DNA from: JBBDRW01 sp040905265
GTDB taxonomy: Bacteria > Bacteroidota > Rhodothermia > Balneolales > Balneolaceae
Assembly (NCBI GenBank): GCA_040905265.1
Contig: JBBDRW010000107.1
Location: forward strand, 1-33,455
Length of the DNA: 33,455 bases
Reading direction: 5' to 3'
Part shown: positions 7,871 to 15,054 of the stretch, piece after piece
Numbering within the stretch: position 1 is the stretch's first letter
How the letters are laid out: each line of letters starts with the position of its first letter
Program-made: the position numbers and the translations under genes
Notes under the pieces: generated by a model
Database searches by the model: none
Seen by the model: the letters and a program-made list of their open reading frames with translations, nothing else
Told to the model about the DNA's origin: nothing

Positions 7871-8737
7871 ATGATATTAATCTCTAAAATAGGATTGGGA
7901 ACCGTTCAGTTCGGGATGCCATACGGGATTTCGAACCTACGGGGACAGACGTCTCCGGAAGAGGCGTGGTCGATCCTGGAGGCGGCATCAGATGCAGGAA
8001 TTGACCTGTTGGATACAGCCTCGGCATATGGAACGGCAGAAAAGGTGTTGGGTGAATCCGGCCTGACAGGATTTCGGGTGGTTTCAAAATACATGCCGCC
8101 AACCGATGGCGCAGCAATCCGGGAGCAGCTTGAACAGAGCCTGGATTTGCTTTATCTGGATCGGCTGTACGGATACCTTGCCCACCGGCCGGAAACGCTT
8201 ATGGAGAACCCCGGCCAATGGGAGGAGCTGTTGTCTCTTCGGGAGGAACGGCTCGTAAAAAAAATAGGATACTCCCTGAACCGGCCGGAGGAGCTTGAAC
8301 AACTTCTGGAAGAAGGGTTTGTCCCGGATCTGGTGCAGATTCCCTACAACTATTTTGACCGGCGGTTTCAGCCGTGGTTTCCACTTCTGAAAAAACAGGG
8401 ATGTGAAATACATGTCCGATCAGTTTTTCTGCAGGGGCTCTTTTTTATGCATCCCGAGGAATTGGGCAGCCATTTTGACCCTGTGAAGCCGATACTCCTG
8501 CGGCTCCGGAAGAACATTCCCGGCCTTGCGGCTGCCCTGCTGGGATTTGCGCTCCGGCAGCCGATGATCGACCGGGTGATTGTCGGCGTCGAAACCGTCA
8601 GCCAGCTTCAGGAACATATGGAGGCGGCTTCATCCATCGACTCCTCCAGGTCGCCGCTACCCAAATTGAGGGTGGAACTTCCGGAAGAGATCCTGATGCC
8701 TTCCCTGTGGCCGCCAGCGAAATCCGGTTCAGCGTGA
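7871..8737 (+). CDS. Aldo/keto reductase of the nonulosonic acid cluster
   Basis: A 288-residue (alpha/beta)8 NAD(P)H-dependent oxidoreductase. It opens with KIGLGTVQFG, and the catalytic tetrad can be placed at Asp48, Tyr53, Lys73 and His105 (LLDTASAYG, VSKY, LAHRPE). The C-terminal FALRQPMIDRVIVGVETVSQL is the NADP-binding region of the family. Classical pseudaminic acid synthesis needs no aldo/keto reductase, so it probably tailors the sugar, supplies a precursor, or works with the SDR encoded next. The ATG at 7871 follows repeat copy B by 6 bp. It is a member of the pse operon by spacing and orientation; the substrate is unknown. Confidence 0.87.
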   Translation: MILISKIGLGTVQFGMPYGISNLRGQTSPEEAWSILEAASDAGIDLLDTASAYGTAEKVLGESGLTGFRVVSKYMPPTDGAAIREQLEQSLDLLYLDRLYGYLAHRPETLMENPGQWEELLSLREERLVKKIGYSLNRPEELEQLLEEGFVPDLVQIPYNYFDRRFQPWFPLLKKQGCEIHVRSVFLQGLFFMHPEELGSHFDPVKPILLRLRKNIPGLAAALLGFALRQPMIDRVIVGVETVSQLQEHMEAASSIDSSRSPLPKLRVELPEEILMPSLWPPAKSGSA

Positions 8738-8806
8738 CCGGGATCGACACGGCAACGACTGCACCCTTCATGTTACCCTGAGAATAGTGACAAAACGACT
8801 TCAGCC

Positions 8807-9592
8807 ATGATCTATACATTTGACCTGACGGGAAAGACGGTACTGATTACCGGCGGATACGGCTACCTGGGGAAGGCAGCCGTGGAGAGCCTTCTCTACC
8901 ACGGAGCAACGGTGTATGTATTGGGCAGGGATGAAGAGAAGTTTCAGAAAGCATTCGGCCCGGACAGCCGGCCGAACGGAACCCTCATTTTTCAGACGTG
9001 TGATGTAGCTGAAACAGGGTCCATACAGAACGCCTTCCAAGCCGCGGCATCTGGTACGGGAGGTTTCGATGTGCTGATCAACAACGCGTTCTATCTGAAG
9101 GGAAGCGATCCGCTTGAAATGAGCGATGAAGAGTGGGAGACGGGAATTGACGGAACCCTGAACAGCGTTTTTCGATGCATCCGGGAGGCAATTCCCTATC
9201 TGAAAAAAAGTTCGGCTCCGCGAATTATCAACGTCTCCTCCATGTACGGATTGGCTGCCCCGGATTTCAGCGTGTATAAGGGTTTTGAAGAGATGACAAA
9301 TCCGCCCCACTACGAAGCAGCCAAAGCGGGGGTCGTTCAGTTGTCCAGATATTACGCCAGCTACCTGGGAGAGACTGGGATTACGGTAAACACGGTGACT
9401 CCCGGCCCCTATCCGCCGCCCCAGGTACAAAAGAAATCGAAATTCATTGAAAATCTGAGTGAAAAAACCTGTCTGAAGCGGATCGGTAAACCGGAAGACC
9501 TGGCCGGCGCCTTTGTCTTTCTCGCCTCCAATGCAGCCGGGTACATCACCGGGCAGAATATCATCGTCGACGGAGGATGGACAACGACGTGA
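8807..9592 (+). CDS. Short-chain dehydrogenase/reductase (PtmA-like) of the nonulosonic acid cluster
   Basis: A 261-residue classical SDR. TGGYGYLG (15-22) binds NAD(P), INNA is at 91-94, the catalytic Ser lies in NVSSMYG (144/145), and Tyr169-xxx-Lys173 follows in HYEAAKAG. The C-terminus GQNIIVDGGW is standard for the family. It is an oxidoreductase acting on a sugar or a sugar-derived intermediate, and resembles in position and size the PtmA-type reductase of Campylobacter flagellin glycan loci. A 69-bp gap separates it from the aldo/keto reductase gene. Its TGA overlaps the preferred GTG start of the cytidylyltransferase gene. The exact substrate cannot be read from sequence. Confidence 0.87.
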   Translation: MIYTFDLTGKTVLITGGYGYLGKAAVESLLYHGATVYVLGRDEEKFQKAFGPDSRPNGTLIFQTCDVAETGSIQNAFQAAASGTGGFDVLINNAFYLKGSDPLEMSDEEWETGIDGTLNSVFRCIREAIPYLKKSSAPRIINVSSMYGLAAPDFSVYKGFEEMTNPPHYEAAKAGVVQLSRYYASYLGETGITVNTVTPGPYPPPQVQKKSKFIENLSEKTCLKRIGKPEDLAGAFVFLASNAAGYITGQNIIVDGGWTTT

Positions 9593-10431
9593 AGATAGGA
9601 TTCATCATACAGGCACGCATGCAGTCAACCCGCCTGAAGGGGAAGGTGCTGCTCCCGCTTCCATTGAAGGGGGGGAAACCGATGCTTCAGTGGATTGTCG
9701 ATCAGGCACGCAGAGCGGAGTTACAAGACGTAGAGGAGGAGCTCCAATGTGACATCATTGTGGCAACATCGGTGAACCCGGAAAATGACTTGCTCGAAGG
9801 GTACTGCAAGAACCAGAATATCCACTGCTTTCGGGGAGATGAGGAGGATGTCCTGAGCCGGTTTGTCGAGATAACCAGAGCTCATGACTTTGACGTTGTG
9901 GTCCGGCTGACCGGAGACAACCCGCTGCTCGATATTCCCGCACTGGAACAGACGGTTGAGCAACACCTCCGGGAAAAAAATGACTATACAACGACAATGG
10001 GCCTCCCGAAGGGAATGAATATCGAGTGCATATCACCGGAGGCGCTGCTGAATGCAGATACCGGTTCATTCACACCGGATGAAAAAGAGCATGTAACCCT
10101 GTTTTTGAAGAATCGTGAAGAGTATACCTGTGGTATTTGTGACCTTTCCGGAAACGGAGGATTGGAAGATCTGAGGATGACGGTCGATTACCCCTCCGAT
10201 TATGCCCTGCTCTCGGTTCTGCTGGACGGATATAACCCGAACCTGCAGAGCGGCCTGGAACTGGTCAGCCAGATTTTCGGGATCTATCCGTGGCTCTTTG
10301 AAGTGAACCGGAATAACATTCAAAAACAGCAGTTCGGGAGCGCGGCGGACGAGGTTGAAGCGGCCGTTGAGCTGCTCCGGAACCTCGGGATGGACCACTC
10401 CGCCGACCTGCTCGGAAACCGTGACTCGTAA
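9589..10431 (+). CDS. spsF: CMP-nonulosonic acid synthetase, SpsF/PseF-type cytidylyltransferase
   Basis: A cytidylyltransferase of the NeuA/KdsB/SpsF superfamily, expected to activate the finished nonulosonic acid with CTP. The N-terminal IGFIIQARMQSTRLKGKVL carries the nucleotide-binding Arg and Lys residues, and RLTGDNPLLD holds the metal-binding Asp. The preferred start is the GTG at 9589, giving 280 residues: it overlaps the SDR stop as GTGA and has GGAGGA at 9572-9577 as a ribosome binding site 11 bases upstream. An in-frame ATG at 9577 would add four residues. The Bacillus spsC-G genes show the same grouping of SpsF with PseG- and NeuB-type proteins. It ends 11 bp inside the next gene. 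Confidence 0.85.
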   Translation: MKIGFIIQARMQSTRLKGKVLLPLPLKGGKPMLQWIVDQARRAELQDVEEELQCDIIVATSVNPENDLLEGYCKNQNIHCFRGDEEDVLSRFVEITRAHDFDVVVRLTGDNPLLDIPALEQTVEQHLREKNDYTTTMGLPKGMNIECISPEALLNADTGSFTPDEKEHVTLFLKNREEYTCGICDLSGNGGLEDLRMTVDYPSDYALLSVLLDGYNPNLQSGLELVSQIFGIYPWLFEVNRNNIQKQQFGSAADEVEAAVELLRNLGMDHSADLLGNRDS

Positions 10432-11401
10432 CCTCTATATCCGCGCCGACGGGGGATGGGAGATCGGCCTCGGCCACCTGGTACGCATGTCTGCCCTGGC
10501 AGAGATGGTAAAAGATCAATTCACGGTTTCGTTTGTCTGCCGTGAGATCCCCGGTGAGATGGCTGAAGAGTTGAACGAACAGGGGTTCAGGCTGATCGGG
10601 ATCGAAGAGGAAGAAGAGTTTCTGAACCGGTTGAAAACAAACGACCTGGTAGTTGCAGACGGGTATCATTTTGATGTTGAGTATCAGCAATCGATCCGGT
10701 CCGCAGGGGTGCCGCTTGTCTGTATTGATGATGGATGTGAAAGAAATTTTTGCGCAGACCTGATTATCAACCATACACCCGGTGTTACGGATTCGAACTA
10801 CCGGACGGAGCCGTGGACACGGTTCGCACTCGGGCCGGATTATGCACTGCTTCGCCCCGCCTTTCTGAAACAGGCGATGAGGGATCGGCGGATCGACGCG
10901 GTTTCATCCGCTCTGGTCTGTTTTGGTGGATCAGACACCAAAAACCTGACGGAACAGACACTGAAAGTACTGCTCGATTTCAAAGAGGTGCAAAAAATCA
11001 GTATCATTGCCGGTTCTTCCTACAAGCATGAAGAGAGCCTGTTGGCTATGATCGATTCGGTTCAAAAGAGGGTGGTCAACTATCATCGTGCCCTGGATGA
11101 GCACCAGATGCTGGAGCAGATGTTGCAAGCGGATGTTGCCATTGTTCCTGCCAGCGGGATCCTGTTTGAAGTGATCGCCGCCGGCTGCATACCCGTCTCC
11201 GGAACCTATACGGAGAACCAGAAAGGAAACTACGAAGGGTTCAGGGAGATGGATGCAATTGTTGACGCCGGAACATTCCAGCCGGATGAACTGAAAAGAG
11301 CATTGAAGCAGATACAGACATTTACCCCCAAAAAACCAATCGACGGCAAAAGCAACCAACGAATCCAAAAACTCCTGACTCCTAAATTTTACTACGAATG
11401 A
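10421..11401 (+). CDS. pseG: UDP-2,4-diacetamido-2,4,6-trideoxy-altropyranose hydrolase, PseG
   Basis: A GT-B-fold, MurG-like hydrolase that removes UDP from the pseudaminic acid precursor. The N-terminal IRADGGWEIGLGHLVRM (8-23) is the PseG signature, with His19 as the probable catalytic residue. The C-terminal half contains CFGGSDTKNLT and PASGILFEVIAAG, the UDP-binding region. With the GTG at 10421 the protein has 326 residues and begins right at the first strand. A longer frame from 10355 would only add residues read out of frame through the end of the previous gene. It is a stand-alone PseG: no acetyltransferase (PseH) domain is fused. It overlaps the upstream gene by 11 bp and the carbamoyltransferase by 4 bp. 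Confidence 0.88.
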   Translation: MTRNLYIRADGGWEIGLGHLVRMSALAEMVKDQFTVSFVCREIPGEMAEELNEQGFRLIGIEEEEEFLNRLKTNDLVVADGYHFDVEYQQSIRSAGVPLVCIDDGCERNFCADLIINHTPGVTDSNYRTEPWTRFALGPDYALLRPAFLKQAMRDRRIDAVSSALVCFGGSDTKNLTEQTLKVLLDFKEVQKISIIAGSSYKHEESLLAMIDSVQKRVVNYHRALDEHQMLEQMLQADVAIVPASGILFEVIAAGCIPVSGTYTENQKGNYEGFREMDAIVDAGTFQPDELKRALKQIQTFTPKKPIDGKSNQRIQKLLTPKFYYE

Positions 11402-13077
11402 CCATACTCGGTATCGCGAACGATGAGACCGCAAGCGCATGTATCATCCGGGACGGCAAGCTGATTGCCGCCGCCAGTGAAGAGCGGTTTACCCGCGTGA
11501 AGATGGATAATTCCTGGCCGGCACAATCTATTGAGTACTGCCTGGAGTTCGCGGGGACAACCCTGGAGGAACTGGATGCCGTCACCTATGGCTGGAGTGC
11601 CGGATTTGACGCTGAGCGCCATCTGCTGCCCTACTTCGACCGGATTGTCTATGAAGCAGAGCAGAACCCGGGCGGGCTTGCTGTCTTCCGGGAGAGGATC
11701 GACACAGAGATCCAGCAGGATCGGAAGAAACGGGATGAATTTTGGGAGTTTATCGAGGTCAATAACCTGCAAGAGAAAGCCTATAGCTACGACCATCACG
11801 AGAGCCACGCATGGTCTGCATACTCCTGCTCTCCCTTTGAGGAGGCGCTGGTTGTCACCTGTGACGGCCGGGGCGATTTTCTGGCGTTGAGTGTCGCCTG
11901 GATAGACAGGGACAAGATGGATGTGCTCTACCGCGCGTCCAGCGTGGACAGCCTCGGATTCTTCTACGGGCGAATCACCAGCCTGCTGGGATATACGCCA
12001 CACCGCCACGAAGGGAAAGTAACCGGCCTTGCCGCACATGGCGATCCTGAGAAACTGCTGCCGCTGATGCGTGAAATGATCTATGTGAAGAGTGGAAAGA
12101 TATACGGGCAGTCCGGGGAGTATTACCGGCCGTTCTACTCCAACTTTTCGGAGAAGCTGGAAGCGGTCATTGCAGAGAACAGCCGCGAAGATGTCGCCGC
12201 CGCCGCACAGGTTCACCTGGAGCAGTGCGTCACGGAACTGGTTCGCTATCATGTAGAACAGACCGGCGCGGAGTATGTCTGTATGGCGGGCGGGACATTC
12301 GCCAATGTGCGGGTGAACCAGTGTGTCTATGAAATCCCCGGTGTGAAGAATATCTACATCCACCCCCAGATGGGGGACGGCGGCCTCTCGGTAGGTGCCG
12401 CTGCCGGATATCTGTATGAACGGAATGAGCCAAAAGTCGAGGTCGAAGATATGTACCTCGGGCCGGAATACACCGATGAGGAGATCCTGGCCGAACTGAA
12501 AAATCAAAAAGAGCTGGAGTGGGAAATTCCTGACGACCGGGAAGGGAGAGCCGTGGAGGCACTGGGCGAAAACCGGGTAATCGGCTGGTTTAACGGAAGA
12601 ATGGAATTTGGTCCAAGGGCACTTTGCAACCGGAGCATCATCTATCACTGTAAAGACCGAACCGTGAATGACTGGCTGAATGAACGGATGGACCGGACAG
12701 AGTTCATGCCCTTCGCGCCGGTCACCGCGGAAGAGCTCGCGCCGGAGTGCTACAAAGGGTGGAAAGGGGATCACATTGCCAGCCGATTTATGACCGTCAC
12801 CTACTACTGTACGGAGAAGATGGCGGAGTCCTGCCCCGCAGCCGTTCATATCGACAATACAGCCCGGCCGCAGGTCGTGAGCAGCAGTGACAACCCGGCC
12901 ATCCACAAACTGCTGATGCGGTTTTACAAAGAGACAGGCGGGCTCTCGCTAATCAATACCTCCTTCAACCGGCATGAAGAGCCGATCGTCAACCAGCCAT
13001 CTGAAGCGATCGACGCCCTCCGGCGCGGGATTGTGGATGTTCTGTTCATCGGCTCGTATATGGTCGTGAAAGGTTAA
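11398..13077 (+). CDS. NodU/TobZ-type carbamoyltransferase 1, inside the nonulosonic acid operon
   Basis: A 559-residue carbamoyltransferase of the NodU/CmcH/TobZ family, which uses carbamoyl phosphate and ATP through carbamoyl-adenylate to carbamoylate a sugar hydroxyl. The Kae1-like N-terminal domain has SEERFTRVK (27-35), the metal-binding DHHESHA (132-138), CDGRGD and MAGGTFANV. The YrdC-like C-terminal part has NGRMEFGPRALCNRSI and NTSFNRHEEPIV. It ends exactly at the family terminus GSYMVVKG. The ATG at 11398 overlaps pseG by 4 bp, and pseI starts 11 bp after its stop, so it sits between two core pathway genes. This implies that the nonulosonic acid or its precursor carries a carbamoyl group. 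Family call is strong; substrate is inferred. Confidence 0.9.
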   Translation: MTILGIANDETASACIIRDGKLIAAASEERFTRVKMDNSWPAQSIEYCLEFAGTTLEELDAVTYGWSAGFDAERHLLPYFDRIVYEAEQNPGGLAVFRERIDTEIQQDRKKRDEFWEFIEVNNLQEKAYSYDHHESHAWSAYSCSPFEEALVVTCDGRGDFLALSVAWIDRDKMDVLYRASSVDSLGFFYGRITSLLGYTPHRHEGKVTGLAAHGDPEKLLPLMREMIYVKSGKIYGQSGEYYRPFYSNFSEKLEAVIAENSREDVAAAAQVHLEQCVTELVRYHVEQTGAEYVCMAGGTFANVRVNQCVYEIPGVKNIYIHPQMGDGGLSVGAAAGYLYERNEPKVEVEDMYLGPEYTDEEILAELKNQKELEWEIPDDREGRAVEALGENRVIGWFNGRMEFGPRALCNRSIIYHCKDRTVNDWLNERMDRTEFMPFAPVTAEELAPECYKGWKGDHIASRFMTVTYYCTEKMAESCPAAVHIDNTARPQVVSSSDNPAIHKLLMRFYKETGGLSLINTSFNRHEEPIVNQPSEAIDALRRGIVDVLFIGSYMVVKG

Positions 13078-13088
13078 ACTAACTGATT

Positions 13089-14153
13089 ATGAGTTTGAAC
13101 ACTATTAACGACATTAGCATTGGGAAACGGCGTATCGGGGAATCCGAACGTCCATTTATCATCGCTGAAATGAGCGCCAACCATAACCAGTCCCTGGAGC
13201 GGGCGCTGGAGATCGTGGAGGCGGCTGGGAGAGCGGGAGCGGATGCTGTGAAACTCCAGACCTACACGCCAGATACCATGACTATCGATATCGCAGGCGG
13301 CCTCTTCAGCATCGAGGACAAAGAGTCTCTCTGGACGGGGAAAACCCTGTATGAACTCTACGGAGAGGCGCAGACACCCTGGGAGTGGCACAAGCCGATC
13401 TTTGAGAAAGCAAGGAAGCTGGGCATGATGGCGTTCAGCACCCCCTTTGACAACACATCGGTCGACTTCCTCGAAGATCTGGGTGTCGAAGCGTATAAAA
13501 TTGCCTCCTTCGAAAACACCGATCATCCACTCCTGAAAAAGATCGCTTCCACGGGGAAACCGGTCATCATGTCCACCGGGGCGGCAGCGCTGTCCGATCT
13601 GGACGAATCGGTCCGCGTGCTCCGGGAGAACGGCTGCGAAGATCTGGTCCTGCTCAAATGCACCAGCACCTATCCGGCCACACCGGACAATACCAACCTC
13701 GCCACGATCCCCCACATGCGGGAGATGTTCCGGTGCCATGTCGGGCTGTCCGACCATACCCTGGGAATCGGGGCGGCCGTTGCATCTGTAGCACTCGGCG
13801 CGAGGGTGATTGAGAAGCATTTTACGTTGAGCAGGGCAGACGGCGGGGTGGACAGCGCCTTCTCCATCGAACCGGATGAATTACAGAGCCTGGTCGTGGA
13901 GTCGGAGCGAGCCTTTCAGGCACTTGGAGAGGTACAGTATGGCATACAGAAAGCGGAAGAGAACAGCCTTCGCTACAAGCGGTCTGTCTATGTGGTCGAG
14001 GATATCCGGGAGGGAGACCCCTTTACGGAGAAGAACATCCGGGTGATCCGCCCCGGCGACGGCCTGCCACCCAAATACTACGAAAAACTGCTCGGCAACA
14101 GAGCCAAACAGGACCTGAAACGGGGCACCCCGTTGAGCTGGGAAATTTTATAA
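13089..14153 (+). CDS. pseI: Pseudaminic acid synthase (NeuB family), PseI
   Basis: A 354-residue NeuB-type enzyme that condenses phosphoenolpyruvate with the six-carbon sugar released by PseG to form the nine-carbon nonulosonic acid. The TIM-barrel domain begins with PFIIAEMSANHNQS (22-35) and contains AVKLQTYTPDTM, FSTPFD, YKIASFE, KCTSTYP, HVGLSDHTLG and IEKHFTLSR, all hallmarks of the family. The C-terminal 60-70 residues form the SAF/antifreeze-like domain (RSVYVVEDIREGDPF onwards). SANHNQS rather than the GxNHNG of sialic acid synthases favours the pseudaminic acid branch, though related sugars cannot be excluded. The ATG at 13089 follows the carbamoyltransferase stop by 11 bp. It closes the core operon. 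Confidence 0.92.
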   Translation: MSLNTINDISIGKRRIGESERPFIIAEMSANHNQSLERALEIVEAAGRAGADAVKLQTYTPDTMTIDIAGGLFSIEDKESLWTGKTLYELYGEAQTPWEWHKPIFEKARKLGMMAFSTPFDNTSVDFLEDLGVEAYKIASFENTDHPLLKKIASTGKPVIMSTGAAALSDLDESVRVLRENGCEDLVLLKCTSTYPATPDNTNLATIPHMREMFRCHVGLSDHTLGIGAAVASVALGARVIEKHFTLSRADGGVDSAFSIEPDELQSLVVESERAFQALGEVQYGIQKAEENSLRYKRSVYVVEDIREGDPFTEKNIRVIRPGDGLPPKYYEKLLGNRAKQDLKRGTPLSWEIL

Positions 14154-14201
14154 TAGATTGACGTATCTTGTGAACCATCCTCCTATAATCAAACCAATCG
14201 A

Positions 14202-14945
14202 ATGCTGAACATTGAATCCTTGCGGGGAGCGAAGGCCATGGTGGTGGCGGCTCATCCGGATGATGAACTGCTGGGGCCGGGCGGCGCGATGCACCGGCTG
14301 ATCCTTGACTACGACGTTACCGCCCATGTGGTTATTCTGGGCGAGGGGATTACCTCCCGGGCGAACCAACGCGACCCGGAACAGTGGCAGAAGGAGTTGG
14401 AGGTGCACCGGAAGAATATGAAAGAGGCGACGGAGAAGATTGGTTACGACTCTCTGAGTTCTCACGATTTTCCGGATAACCGGTTTGATACCGTGGCACT
14501 GCTCGACATCATCAAGGTGATTGAGAAGGAAAAGGAGGAGTTTCAGCCGGATGTGATTTTTACTCATCACGGAGGAGACCTGAATATTGACCACCGCAAG
14601 ACGTTTGAAGCGGTGATGACCTCCTGCCGGCCCCTGGAAGGGGAGAAAACCACGGCGATTCTCACATTTGAAACTCCCTCCTCCACCGAATGGGCAACCG
14701 AAGGGGAAACGGCTCCATTCCGCCCGAACCTGTTTATCGAAATCTCGAAAGGGGACTTGAAAGCAAAAATCGACGGCATGGAGTGCTACCACTATGAAAA
14801 GCGTGGCTGGCCGCATCCCCGCTCCCCCAAAGCACTCACCATCCGGGCCCAATACTGGGGCTCCGTGATCGGCACCGACTACGCCGAACCGTTTACCCTG
14901 ATTCGGGGGATTTTTAGGGAACAGGGAATAGGTGATAGGGGATAG
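14202..14945 (+). CDS. PIG-L/LmbE-family N-deacetylase
   Basis: A 247-residue zinc-dependent deacetylase-type protein. AHPDDE (17-22) supplies His18 and Asp21 as zinc ligands with Asp20 as probable base. THHGGDLNIDHR (121-132) contains His131, the third ligand. Family members remove N-acetyl groups from GlcNAc-containing substrates. Directly downstream of pseI and upstream of a second carbamoyltransferase, it may expose an amine on a sugar of this glycan. The last residues (EQGIGDRG) and the TAG stop at 14943-14945 are encoded by repeat copy C, so the original C-terminus seems to have been replaced. The ATG at 14202 follows pseI by 48 bp. Confidence 0.87.
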   Translation: MLNIESLRGAKAMVVAAHPDDELLGPGGAMHRLILDYDVTAHVVILGEGITSRANQRDPEQWQKELEVHRKNMKEATEKIGYDSLSSHDFPDNRFDTVALLDIIKVIEKEKEEFQPDVIFTHHGGDLNIDHRKTFEAVMTSCRPLEGEKTTAILTFETPSSTEWATEGETAPFRPNLFIEISKGDLKAKIDGMECYHYEKRGWPHPRSPKALTIRAQYWGSVIGTDYAEPFTLIRGIFREQGIGDRG

Positions 14946-14990
14946 TACTTGATCAAGGAGTACTATTCCCTCTGACCTATCACCTATAAC
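14917..14990. repeat. Dispersed palindromic repeat, copy C (large hairpin)
   Basis: This is the most complete palindrome of the family. The left arm AGGTGATAGGGGATAGTAC (14930-14948) pairs with the right arm 14960-14985 except for a 7-base bulge, around a loop containing TTGATCAAGG. AGTACT occurs on both sides of the loop (14944-14949, 14959-14964). The first 29 bases lie inside the deacetylase gene and give its stop codon. It lacks a T-run, so a classical intrinsic terminator is unlikely; mRNA stabilisation or attenuation is possible. Confidence 0.78.
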
Positions 14991-15054
14991 CTTCCCAACC
15001 AACGCCACGAAACCCAAACAAGCAACACCCCAACAAACGCAACAAACCATTTCC

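Noticed and set aside
11392..12906. 504-residue minus-strand open frame
   Set aside because: It lies fully antisense to carbamoyltransferase 1, whose motifs are complete. The antisense product shows no recognisable domain and arises from codon bias.
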